Assembly: GCA_023145535.1 (NCBI GenBank)
Contig: JAGLDQ010000222.1
Location: 1-6,050 of the forward strand
Reading direction: 5' to 3'
DNA length: 6,050 bases
Source of the DNA: Cocleimonas sp.
Lineage (GTDB): Bacteria > Pseudomonadota > Gammaproteobacteria > Thiotrichales > Thiotrichaceae
In this document: positions 1 through 5,992 of the stretch, piece after piece
How positions within the stretch are numbered: position 1 is the first letter of the stretch
Layout: every line of letters begins with the position of its first letter
Notes under the pieces: generated by a model
Seen by the model: only the letters and a program-made list of their open reading frames with translations
What the model was told of the DNA's origin: nothing
The model's database searches: none
Translations under genes and position numbers: made by a program

Positions 1-40
1 CGGTGTGTTTTGCGAAAGCGTTTTCTTTAGAGCGACCTAA

Positions 41-328
41 TCACTCAAGCACTTTAGGGACTAAATATAAATTATCTTCTGTCGCAGGTGCAATCGATTG
101 AAATTTTTCACGCTCATCAACCGCTGTTACCACATCTTCACGTAAACGTTGTGATATATCTTGCGGATGTGCCATTGGCTCAATACCCGTGGTATCGATG
201 GCATTCATTTGCTCGACAAGATCAAAAATTTCAGAAAGGCTCTCTGAGTATTGTTGCGCTTCCTCGTCACTAATCGCAAGGCGCGCTAAGAGCGAGATTT
301 TTTTAACTTCTTCAGTACTTAAGGACAT
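41..328 (-). CDS. gatC: Asp-tRNA(Asn)/Glu-tRNA(Gln) amidotransferase subunit C (GatC)
   Basis: GatC is the small scaffold subunit of the cytoplasmic GatCAB complex, which converts misacylated Glu-tRNA(Gln) and Asp-tRNA(Asn) to the correct Gln and Asn forms. The protein shows the usual family features: an N-terminal EEVKKISLLARLAI segment, the central MNAIDTTGIEPMAHP stretch where GatC wraps around GatA, the LREDVV segment, and the C-terminal LVPKVLE ending. I chose the ATG at 328 (protein starting MSLSTEEV, 95 residues, the normal length). An in-frame ATG two codons upstream at 334 is possible, and neither start has a strong Shine-Dalgarno. No gatA start codon is visible between the stop and position 1, so gatA, expected next, must begin outside the window. 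The identification is secure; only the exact start is open. Confidence 0.96.
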   Translation of the reverse strand: MSLSTEEVKKISLLARLAISDEEAQQYSESLSEIFDLVEQMNAIDTTGIEPMAHPQDISQRLREDVVTAVDEREKFQSIAPATEDNLYLVPKVLE

Positions 329-340
329 AATCATTCGTTT

Positions 341-405
341 CGGTTAGTGCTTTTTGGAAGACGCAATTTAGCATAATTTGCGGGTTGTTGTCTTTTACAT
401 TTTAC
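341..405 (+). repeat. Dispersed ~65-bp direct repeat, copy 1
   Basis: This stretch aligns with 4532-4598 in the same orientation. The best part starts with 14 identical bases (TAGCATAATTTGCG at 369-382), then GTT, TTGTCTTTT and CATTTT separated by single mismatches or one-base gaps. Upstream, GTTA-TGCTTTTT and GAA also match, while the bases between them and the core are poorly conserved. This copy lies between gatC and the end of the aminopropyltransferase gene and includes the likely gatC promoter. It may be a duplicated promoter region or a recurrent intergenic element of this genome. Confidence 0.7.
365..394 (-). promoter_or_regulatory. Probable sigma-70 promoter of gatC
   Basis: On the minus strand there is a -35-like AAGACA (394-389), an 18-nt spacer, and a -10-like TAAATT (370-365) preceded by an extended TGC. 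Transcription would start about 30 nt upstream of the gatC start codon. The same two elements with the same 18-nt spacing recur in the second repeat copy (4581-4586 and 4557-4562), which supports a functional reading. Both hexamers match the consensus in only four of six positions. Confidence 0.4.
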
Positions 406-414
406 GGGATAAAT

Positions 415-457
415 AATCTGACGATTGCCTCATGGGATAATCTGTGGATGTCAGATT
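415..457. terminator. 8-bp inverted repeat after the aminopropyltransferase operon, possible terminator
   Basis: AATCTGAC (415-422) and GTCAGATT (450-457) are perfect inverted repeats separated by 27 nt. The element sits about 50 nt beyond the stop codon at 509, between that operon and the gatC promoter, where a terminator is expected. In the operon's direction the stem is followed by a T-rich ATTTATCC rather than a clean T-run, and the loop is long, so it is not a canonical intrinsic terminator. It could instead be an operator or a processing hairpin. Confidence 0.3.
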
Positions 458-508
458 TTCTGACTGACTTCTTAGCGGTACTCCGTGTTTTGGCGAAATA
501 ATATGTGG

Positions 509-2059
509 TTATTGATACCATTGTTTCCAACCTTCTTGATAATATTGTAAGAGGGGTTGAGAGGATAAGCGATTGGCTTTCACCGCTATTTTTTGCATAT
601 CTTTGGGGAATTGAAAGAGCTGTGCTAAGGATAAAGGCGCTAAGAAGCGATATTCATGGTTAGCTAGTTTAATTTTCGATACCGTCAGGGGGTGTCGTGA
701 CGCGAGTACAAATCCCCATTCGCCAAAGCTAGGAACATGGACATGATAAGGCAGGGTGTACCATTGTTCTTGTTGTTCTGCCACAAAGGTTGGTTGTTGT
801 AGTGTTTTATTGATCGACCAGAAAGCTTTGTGTGAATACAGTGGCGAGGTTGCCTGTGTCACTAAAGCGCCTGCTTGGGAGAGATGCTGTTTGACTAGCT
901 TATAAAAAATAGTACTGTATAAGCGTGACAGGCTAATATTATTCGGGTCTGGAAGATCAATAATAATGACATCATAGAGCTGTTGATCTTGTTCTAAAAA
1001 CTTCCATGCATCCTGATTAAAAATAGTCACTTTTTCATTGTTCAAGGCATTTTTATTGATTTTTTTCAGTAACGGCTTTGTTTTAAAGAGTTGCGTAACG
1101 GCTGGGTCTAAATCAACCACCGTGATTTTTTTTATGCGGGGATAGCTAAGAAGTTCTCGTACTGCCAAGCCATCGCCTCCGCCTAGAATTAGAATATTCT
1201 CCGCCGTTTGAACTAACCCCATCACCGGATGAACCAAAGACTCGTGATACCGATATTCATCAAAGCTATCAAACTGCAATGCACCATTAATATAAAAACG
1301 GAGGCGCTGATTACGTTTTGTTAGCACTAAACGTTGTTGATAGGGCGAATTTTCAGTATAAATAAGGGTGTCTTGATATAGGCGTGTTTCCATGCGGCTA
1401 ACAAAGGAGGATGAGACAAAAAAACCAGCCACTAAAATAATCAGCAGCGTGACACCATAGAGAAACAAAGCGCGTGATTGACTGATTTCGGCCTTAAAGA
1501 TAGATAAAGCAAGCAAGCCAATGGCGGTATTAAAAATGCCAATTAACAGCCCAGACTGCATTAATCCCAATTGTGGCATCAACACCAGCGGAAACACGAG
1601 GGCAGCAATGAGTGCGCCAATATAATCTGCCGTAAAGACATTGGAAACATTGGTTTTTAACGAAAAGTGTTCTTTTAAAATACGAATAACTAACGGTATT
1701 TCAATCCCTAAAAGCGTTCCGAGTAAGATAATAACTAAAAATAAAAACGGGGTGTAATTGCCTATAATAGCAAAGGCAAAAAATAACAACGGAGCAGATA
1801 AACCGCCTAGCAAGCCCACCAACAGTTGCAAGCGTACAAATTGTTTCGGTAACTCTCCTTCAATAAAGCGTGATACCCATGCTCCGACCCCCATAGAGGT
1901 CATAAATAAGCCAATCACAAGCGAGAATTGATAGACCGAATCGCCTAATAAATAACTAGAAAGGGTGCTAATTAATAATTCATAGATTAAACCACAAATG
2001 GCAATCGCAAAGGTCGCAAAAAGTAGTGTTATCTGTTGGCGGTGTTTATAAATTTCCAC
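509..2059 (-). CDS. Membrane-anchored spermidine synthase-like aminopropyltransferase
   Basis: This 516-residue protein has two parts. Residues 10-220 hold about seven hydrophobic helices. Residues 225-450 form a spermidine-synthase domain with the decarboxylated-AdoMet binding loop ILILGGGDG (289-297), the acidic VVDLDPAV strand (314-321), DEYRYHESLVHP (267-278), and the catalytic-region motif YDVIIIDLPDP (362-372). Ordinary cytosolic spermidine synthases are about 290 residues and have no membrane part. After the DP, this protein reads NNISLSRLYS where classical enzymes usually have a VGP-type sequence, so its acceptor may not be putrescine. An aminopropyl transfer at the inner face of the cytoplasmic membrane is the natural inference; the substrate is unknown. 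The start is GTG without a visible Shine-Dalgarno, only 9 nt after the DUF350 stop, so translation is probably coupled. It is the last gene of the operon. No speD homologue is in the window. Confidence 0.9.
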   Translation of the reverse strand: MEIYKHRQQITLLFATFAIAICGLIYELLISTLSSYLLGDSVYQFSLVIGLFMTSMGVGAWVSRFIEGELPKQFVRLQLLVGLLGGLSAPLLFFAFAIIGNYTPFLFLVIILLGTLLGIEIPLVIRILKEHFSLKTNVSNVFTADYIGALIAALVFPLVLMPQLGLMQSGLLIGIFNTAIGLLALSIFKAEISQSRALFLYGVTLLIILVAGFFVSSSFVSRMETRLYQDTLIYTENSPYQQRLVLTKRNQRLRFYINGALQFDSFDEYRYHESLVHPVMGLVQTAENILILGGGDGLAVRELLSYPRIKKITVVDLDPAVTQLFKTKPLLKKINKNALNNEKVTIFNQDAWKFLEQDQQLYDVIIIDLPDPNNISLSRLYSTIFYKLVKQHLSQAGALVTQATSPLYSHKAFWSINKTLQQPTFVAEQQEQWYTLPYHVHVPSFGEWGFVLASRHPLTVSKIKLANHEYRFLAPLSLAQLFQFPKDMQKIAVKANRLSSQPLLQYYQEGWKQWYQ

Positions 2060-2068
2060 TGTGGTTTT

Positions 2069-2284
2069 CTAATGGATGGCCGCAGAGTAAATCATACCCA
2101 GTGATAAAATAACGGCAGCAATAACGATTGCCAGTGCAATATTCCCTTCTTCGGTAATTTTTTTGACTAAAGAGTAAGGTGTTACCTTTTCCATTACCCA
2201 AAGAGAAAGCATAAAAAGTCCAAAGCCTAAAACACCGTATACCAGTGTCGAAAAAATGAATTCAAGCGTTAATTGTGATGTCAT
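2069..2284 (-). CDS. DUF350 family small membrane protein
   Basis: This 71-residue protein consists almost entirely of two membrane helices (about residues 9-30 and 48-68) joined by a short polar loop, VMEKVTPYSLVKKITEEGN. The helix-loop-helix with an E-x-G-N entry to the second helix resembles the single-repeat form of DUF350; E. coli YjfL is a longer double-repeat relative. The biochemical role of DUF350 is unknown. YjfL is encoded near YjfC, a relative of the glutathionylspermidine synthetase domain, so a DUF350-polyamine link recurs. The ATG at 2284 has no good Shine-Dalgarno; a strong one lies some 60 nt upstream. The stop (TAG) is followed by only three codons, in the same frame, before the GTG of the aminopropyltransferase, which suggests the two products work together in the membrane. 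Confidence 0.82.
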   Translation of the reverse strand: MTSQLTLEFIFSTLVYGVLGFGLFMLSLWVMEKVTPYSLVKKITEEGNIALAIVIAAVILSLGMIYSAAIH

Positions 2285-2343
2285 AATAGTTTGTTTTTAA
2301 GTTGTAAAATAAGTGATCGATTGGTGAAAATGAGTAAAAAAGT

Positions 2344-2350
2344 CTCCTTA
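2344..2350 (-). promoter_or_regulatory. Strong Shine-Dalgarno without an obvious start codon
   Basis: TAAGGAG, reading leftward, overlaps the stop codon of the 66-residue gene. No ATG, GTG or TTG lies at a usable distance; the nearest candidate is an ATT about 12 nt on, opening 16 codons that end in an ATGA overlap with DUF350. The DUF350 ATG is about 60 nt away, too far for direct use. It may be chance, a remnant, or a loading site for coupled translation. Confidence 0.3.
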
Positions 2351-2548
2351 CTTCCCTCCCCGATATCCACCTGAACTATATCCTGAGCTTCTACGGCGGC
2401 TAGCGTAAGCAGAACTACTGCTGCCAGAGCGGATACTGGGCGGGTATTGGTAATGTATTGATTGTGCATTCACATCAACGCCGCTATAGGTTTTTATTGC
2501 AGCGAACAGGGTTAAGCCTGTAAAAAGTAGCATCATCACGCGTATCAT
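2348..2548 (-). CDS. Small exported or membrane-anchored Ser/Gly/Arg-rich protein
   Basis: I do not recognise a named family. The 66-residue product starts with a basic residue and a hydrophobic helix (MIRVMMLLFTGLTLFAAIK, about residues 4-18), followed by a polar region and a tail from residue 40 rich in Ser, Gly, Tyr and Arg that ends SSGGYRGGK. This looks like a signal peptide or signal anchor followed by a flexible basic tail outside the membrane; VNA-QS near residue 28 could be a cleavage site. There is no lipobox cysteine. The ATG overlaps the stop of the upstream gene by one base (TAATG) and is preceded by GGGGGA, a usable Shine-Dalgarno. Its place inside a tight operon argues that it is real. 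An overlapping 62-codon frame (2281-2469) is a less likely alternative. Confidence 0.68.
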   Translation of the reverse strand: MIRVMMLLFTGLTLFAAIKTYSGVDVNAQSIHYQYPPSIRSGSSSSAYASRRRSSGYSSGGYRGGK

Positions 2549-3750
2549 TAATCCCCCGCTAATTCCCAGCGTTTCTTTTCAAAAGCGCTACGTGACATAA
2601 AAGCGGCGATAACCATGCCAATACTAAAGAGCAACAATAAAACAAAATAAGAGGGTGTAATATAGTTTTCCTTAATGACTAATTGTATCTTGTCGACGGG
2701 TAATGGCATTTTTGCATCAAAGCTAAAGGTATAAACGCCTGCTTTTGCCACCGCAAAATTAGATTCGACTTGGGTAACTCCTTTTTTAATGTTTTGACCA
2801 AATTGAACAATGATTTTATGGCTTGTTTTGTGGGTTATTTTTGCATTGAGTAAGGCCCCTGCTTTATGGGTATTGATGGTCATTATAATGAGTTGATTAG
2901 GATGCTTTACGCTAAAGTCATAGCTTGATTTAGTCAGTCCCTTTGAAATTTTTGTCATTGCCACAGGCTCAGGTTTAATCGTGCTACCTTGTAAAAATAA
3001 CCAAATAAAAAGGGTAATAACAAGCGAAATAAGAACAAAAGGTTTGGCCGCTTTTGCTAATGGTTGTAGGAATTTTGATTTATACGGTTTTAAGCGATGC
3101 ATCTTAGCCGCAGGATAGGCGCTACTAAGATCAAACTCCCGCTCAATCTCATCGGCCTCCATGTACTCACCAAAATAGTACTCTTGCTCATTCGCATTAC
3201 GCTCAGCAGAAAATTGGTAGGGGGGATCAATTGCCTCAGCTAAGGAGGTGGTGTCATCAATACGGGCAACCCAAGTTAACTCACCAATCACATAAATAAT
3301 TTTCGCTTGATAACTATCGAAAAAACGAAATTTTTGCTGATTTACTTTAACTTTATTTTTAGCTCGTAAATTCCATAAGCTTTTATTCGGTAAGTCGCGG
3401 CTACGGCGTAAAAATACCCAGTTCCCTGATTCATAAACCAACCAAGCATACCCATGTGTGGGTGAAAATATCTGATAATCTATCCAAAACTCACCCTCTC
3501 CTGTCCATTCGATCATACCGACCACCGTGAATAAGACATTTTTTAGTTTGCCTTGTGCGCCGAGGGTTAAGGGAGAGTAAGAAGGGGGCGCTTGGTCTAA
3601 AAATTTTGCTAAAAGCTTATAATCTTCATGTGGATTCATCACAGCACCACAATATCGACAGGTGATACTTTTAATTTTATGCCCCGCATTGAGCATAAGC
3701 GGGGCGCTACAGCTCGTACATTTTATACTCCTTACCGTTGTCTCGCTCAT
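2548..3750 (-). CDS. Zinc-ribbon DUF4178 protein with two membrane helices
   Basis: This 400-residue protein begins with a zinc ribbon (C11-x2-C14 and C31-x2-C34). It is followed by a DUF4178 domain at about residues 60-210, with the WTGEGEFWIDYQIFSPTHGYAWL and GNWVFLRR strands typical of that family. A helix at about 237-254 (PFVLISLVITLFIWLFL) crosses the membrane. Residues 255-365 appear to be a beta-rich extracytoplasmic domain, for example the AGVYTFSFDAKMPL strand. A second helix at about 366-385 returns to the cytoplasm with a short basic tail. The topology thus links a cytoplasmic ribbon/DUF4178 module to a sensor- or scaffold-like outer domain. No catalytic residues are evident and the function is unknown. 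The start ATG overlaps the preceding gene (ATGA), with AGGT nearby as a weak Shine-Dalgarno. The stop overlaps the next start (TAATG). Confidence 0.85.
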   Translation of the reverse strand: MSETTVRSIKCTSCSAPLMLNAGHKIKSITCRYCGAVMNPHEDYKLLAKFLDQAPPSYSPLTLGAQGKLKNVLFTVVGMIEWTGEGEFWIDYQIFSPTHGYAWLVYESGNWVFLRRSRDLPNKSLWNLRAKNKVKVNQQKFRFFDSYQAKIIYVIGELTWVARIDDTTSLAEAIDPPYQFSAERNANEQEYYFGEYMEADEIEREFDLSSAYPAAKMHRLKPYKSKFLQPLAKAAKPFVLISLVITLFIWLFLQGSTIKPEPVAMTKISKGLTKSSYDFSVKHPNQLIIMTINTHKAGALLNAKITHKTSHKIIVQFGQNIKKGVTQVESNFAVAKAGVYTFSFDAKMPLPVDKIQLVIKENYITPSYFVLLLLFSIGMVIAAFMSRSAFEKKRWELAGD

Positions 3751-4346
3751 CCGTCGACCTGAATTTCAAAAGGATCAACCCATAAGCCACGAAATGCTGT
3801 GGTTCTTGTTTCATAAAACGCAATGCTAAATAGCTTTCTACCCGCTTTGGAGAAATGAACATAATCAAAATGCTCACCTTTTGTCACTAACTCTGGAAGC
3901 TCGCCCTCAAACCCGTCACAAACGGCGTGACCCAGCTCCGTGACAAGCCAACCTTTAATACTAGCGTCTAACTGTAACTGTTCAAAGATAATATCCTCAG
4001 GTGCATTTACTTGATTTTCAAAAACAAAGTCGCCCTCATCCACACTAACCCAAAGTCCCTTGCCGGCATTATTAATCGTCCACCACTCATCCCAAAACCC
4101 CGTTTCATATTGATAACGAACATGACCAACGGGAAGATAAGCGCTTTTTTTATAAGAAAAGGATTGTTGCAATTGAATCAAGCCAAGTTCCTGAGAAAGA
4201 ACGGATTGTTTGCCTGCCAGTCGCACCGCATCATCTTCGAGAAAAATAACCGAACTACAATACTCACAAGCACAGAGTTTACTGTGGCGAAACTTTAAGG
4301 ATAGCGCACCGCCACATTGTGGGCAGTTAATATTATTTTTATACAT
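3747..4346 (-). CDS. Short soluble zinc-ribbon DUF4178 protein
   Basis: This 199-residue protein is the first gene of the operon. It carries an N-terminal zinc ribbon (C8-x2-C11 and C27-x2-C30, with an extra C25) and a DUF4178 domain from about residue 55 to the end. That domain includes the HVRYQYETGFWDEWWTINNAGKGLWVSVDEGDFVF stretch, which parallels the WTGEGEFWIDYQ...GYAWLVYESGNWVF stretch of the next protein. It has no membrane helix or signal peptide, so it should be cytoplasmic. The two neighbours appear to be paralogues of one module, one soluble and one membrane-bound, and may form a hetero-oligomer. The role of DUF4178 is not established; it tends to occur beside DUF350 and aminopropyltransferase genes, as here. 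The ATG at 4346 lacks a clear Shine-Dalgarno. The stop forms an ATGA overlap with the next gene. Confidence 0.83.
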   Translation of the reverse strand: MYKNNINCPQCGGALSLKFRHSKLCACEYCSSVIFLEDDAVRLAGKQSVLSQELGLIQLQQSFSYKKSAYLPVGHVRYQYETGFWDEWWTINNAGKGLWVSVDEGDFVFENQVNAPEDIIFEQLQLDASIKGWLVTELGHAVCDGFEGELPELVTKGEHFDYVHFSKAGRKLFSIAFYETRTTAFRGLWVDPFEIQVDG

Positions 4347-4362
4347 AGTTGTACGAATTCAG

Positions 4363-4389
4363 CGTATAGAAGTACTCGCTCAAAGTTAA
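4363..4389 (-). promoter_or_regulatory. Candidate promoter of the DUF4178-aminopropyltransferase operon
   Basis: On the minus strand a TATACG (4368-4363) lies about 16 bases before the ATG at 4346. A TTAACT (4389-4384) stands upstream with a 15-nt spacer, shorter than ideal. This would leave a very short leader. A rival is the promoter-like pair inside repeat copy 2 (4557-4586), which would give a leader of about 200 nt. I cannot decide between them by eye. Confidence 0.22.
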
Positions 4390-4395
4390 TTTAAC
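4385..4395. promoter_or_regulatory. Palindrome GTTAATTTAAC, possible operator
   Basis: Two 5-bp arms, GTTAA and TTAAC, flank a central T. The palindrome overlaps the candidate -35 element of the operon and sits about 40 bp before its first start codon, a sensible place for a repressor site. AT-rich DNA produces short palindromes by chance, so this is only suggestive. Confidence 0.2.
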
Positions 4396-4423
4396 AATTT
4401 TATGCGCTGTTTTTTAATTTTCT

Positions 4424-4461
4424 GCGTTGTTGTTCGGGTTACTTAGCTCCCGTCGCAACGC
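4424..4461. other. Two-tier hairpin in the divergent intergenic region
   Basis: GCGTTG (4424-4429) pairs with CAACGC (4456-4461). Inside it CGGG (4435-4438) pairs with CCCG (4449-4452), leaving a 10-nt loop and an internal loop. It is the most GC-rich part of an otherwise AT-rich spacer. No T-run follows on either strand, so it is not an intrinsic terminator. If the operon is transcribed from repeat copy 2, this structure would lie in its 5' leader. Confidence 0.3.
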
Positions 4462-4531
4462 CTTGAAGTTTAAAAACAAAAAATGGTTAGCTTTATTTTA
4501 CCCGAGTATTTCAATTGATCTTTATTATTTT

Positions 4532-4598
4532 CTGTTAATGCTTTTTTGAAAGGCATAATCTAGCATAATTTGCGTGTTATTGTCTTTTTTCATTTTCC
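4532..4598 (+). repeat. Dispersed ~65-bp direct repeat, copy 2
   Basis: This is the second copy of the element at 341-405, in the same orientation and about 4.2 kb away. It keeps the 14-base identical core (4561-4574) and the promoter-like minus-strand pair AAGACA (4586-4581) and TAGATT (4562-4557) with an 18-nt spacer. It also has a short internal duplication, GCATAAT at 4553-4559 and 4563-4569, ten bases apart. It lies upstream of both the leftward operon and the rightward flippase gene, so it could drive either. Confidence 0.7.
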
Positions 4599-4646
4599 TT
4601 GATGAGGAGAAAGCGTTGATAGGCAACTTGGAATGCCATGAGAACG

Positions 4647-4652
4647 TATAAT
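4647..4652 (+). promoter_or_regulatory. Consensus -10 hexamer upstream of the flippase gene
   Basis: A perfect TATAAT stands about 78 bp before the ATG at 4730. I find no good -35 at 16-18 nt: a near-consensus TTGATA (4616-4621) is 25 nt away, which is too far. It could be an activator-dependent promoter or a chance match. The rest of the spacer from 4347 to 4729 holds only the repeat, the hairpin and the palindrome listed here; I see no RNA gene or small coding frame in it. Confidence 0.3.
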
Positions 4653-4729
4653 TTAAGCAACATCATCGCAATCGAATCTTGAATACTCTCTGAAAATTGC
4701 TTCACCTTGCAACGTTTGAGCACTTTAAA

Positions 4730-5968
4730 ATGAAAATAATTATTGCAAAAAGTCTACTCTTTACCAGCATAGGCATTGTGCTGAATTTTATCTTTAAATC
4801 AATGGCCGCCAAACTAATTGAAAAAGAAGAGCTAGGGTTGTTTTTTACCGCCATTGACATCTTTTCTTTAACGCTTTTACTACTGGTCGGCTTCCGTTCT
4901 TCGATGGTAGTTTGTTACTCAAAAACCAAAGATGATATTAATATTACTAATATTTTTCGTTATTTTTTATTCGGGATTGTGTTTATTTCATGGCTGCTTG
5001 TCATTCCTTATTTAAAGCACAAAATGGGCGTGAATATACATTATTGGTATTTAGTTTTTCTGATGTTATCAATGGGGGTGGTTGCTTATCTGGGTAATCA
5101 AATAGCAATGTATCGGCATTATAATATTATCAACAAAATCACCTTAATAGAGCCATCGTTAGTATTAGGCTGGTTTATTATTGCCTATTATGGTGTGGGA
5201 GTACGGGGTTACCATGCCTTATTTATTTCATCCGTTATGGGGACGCTCGGTGTTGCTTCCTATATCTTTATTGCGCGCAGAAAGTTAAGTACAGAGCCTG
5301 TTTTTAGACGTATTGAAATGACGGAGGATATGCGTCAATTTCTGAAAAATTCTATTATTTCGACGTTAGAATTTGGGTCAAGCATCGTCATGATTTATTT
5401 AAGTATTGTGTTGATTATGCATTATTATACATTGGATGATTTGGCCAACTTTCAAGTGGTCGTGAAGACCCTTTTTGTGTATATGATTTCCCTCTTTGTT
5501 TTCCCTATTTTTAGATTTATTTTACCTGAACTTTCCAAGCTAATTAATACGGGTCAGCATCAAGCGATTAGCCAGCTTAAAAAAGAGATGTATCAATTTT
5601 CCATTGGAGTCTCTTTGGTCTTTTTTCTGATTACATGGCTGTTTGCAGAGTCCCTAATTACACGGGCATTCTCAGAAGAATACAAACAATCCTATACCAT
5701 GCTCTTGCACCTTAGCCCTTTTTTCGTCTTTGTGATGCTGAATGCTTATAATATCTCTTACATAAAAGCATCAGGGAAATTCTGGTGGGCATTCTTCTTG
5801 AGAGTGAGCGGTAGCTTTATGGTTTTACTGTCATTTTATCTACTTAAACAGTTTTCAGACTCGATTATTATCGTCGCATTGAGTCTAATCTGGGGGTATG
5901 TGGGTATGTTTATTATCTCATTTTTATTGGAGCGTCGGCTTAGGCGAGCAGTCGCTTTATCTCGTTAG
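4730..5968 (+). CDS. Polysaccharide flippase-like membrane protein (MOP superfamily, Wzx type)
   Basis: The 412-residue protein is hydrophobic throughout, with about twelve membrane helices split into two halves. A polar, charged stretch near residues 185-215 (RRKLSTEPVFRRIEMTEDMRQFLKNS) separates them, as expected for oligosaccharide flippases. The opening with a helix, then KSMAAKLIEKEELGLFFTAIDIFSL, is the recognisable family signature. Helices recur to the end, followed by a basic tail, ERRLRRAVALSR. Such proteins move lipid-linked oligosaccharides across the cytoplasmic membrane for O-antigen, capsule or exopolysaccharide assembly; the substrate cannot be read from sequence. The ATG at 4730 gives the normal N-terminus. 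The frame stays open back to a TTG at 4697, but those 11 codons are not hydrophobic and look untranslated. A weak GAG lies 10 nt upstream. The gene is followed by a glycosyltransferase-like start, which fits a polysaccharide locus. Confidence 0.85.
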   Translation: MKIIIAKSLLFTSIGIVLNFIFKSMAAKLIEKEELGLFFTAIDIFSLTLLLLVGFRSSMVVCYSKTKDDINITNIFRYFLFGIVFISWLLVIPYLKHKMGVNIHYWYLVFLMLSMGVVAYLGNQIAMYRHYNIINKITLIEPSLVLGWFIIAYYGVGVRGYHALFISSVMGTLGVASYIFIARRKLSTEPVFRRIEMTEDMRQFLKNSIISTLEFGSSIVMIYLSIVLIMHYYTLDDLANFQVVVKTLFVYMISLFVFPIFRFILPELSKLINTGQHQAISQLKKEMYQFSIGVSLVFFLITWLFAESLITRAFSEEYKQSYTMLLHLSPFFVFVMLNAYNISYIKASGKFWWAFFLRVSGSFMVLLSFYLLKQFSDSIIIVALSLIWGYVGMFIISFLLERRLRRAVALSR

Positions 5969-5972
5969 GGAA

Positions 5973-5988
5973 GGGGGTATTCACCTCC
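5973..5988 (+). promoter_or_regulatory. Small hairpin pairing an SD-like GGGGGT with ACCTCC
   Basis: GGGGGT (5973-5978) can pair with ACCTCC (5983-5988) around an ATTC loop, using one G-U pair. It begins five bases after the flippase stop and ends four bases before the next ATG. The left arm with the preceding AA resembles a Shine-Dalgarno and the right arm resembles its complement, so the hairpin could mask it. A terminator is unlikely because no T-run follows directly. Confidence 0.25.
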
Positions 5989-5992
5989 GATA

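Noticed and set aside
1..40. Start of gatA inside the window
   Set aside because: No ATG, GTG or TTG in a suitable place follows the gatC stop before the window edge, so gatA must begin further on.
88..273. Plus-strand 61-codon open frame inside gatC
   Set aside because: It lies wholly opposite a confidently identified gatC and its translation has no recognisable features.
2281..2469. 62-codon minus-strand frame as an independent gene
   Set aside because: Its signal-peptide-like part is the shifted reading of the Ser/Gly-rich tail of the better candidate, and its C-terminal half has no protein-like character. Kept only as a possible coupling device.
4011..4298. Plus-strand 95-codon open frame opposite the short DUF4178 gene
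   Set aside because: It is antisense to a gene with clear zinc-ribbon and DUF4178 features; its product looks like random translation.
4418..4438. Third partial copy of the 65-bp repeat (CTGCGTTGTTGTTCGGG)
   Set aside because: Only TTGTTGT and a nearby GCG are shared with copy 1; the flanks do not align, so chance is sufficient.
341..4598. Insertion sequence or composite transposon bounded by the direct repeats
   Set aside because: There is no transposase, integrase or terminal inverted repeat, and the repeats look like promoter-region DNA rather than transposon ends.
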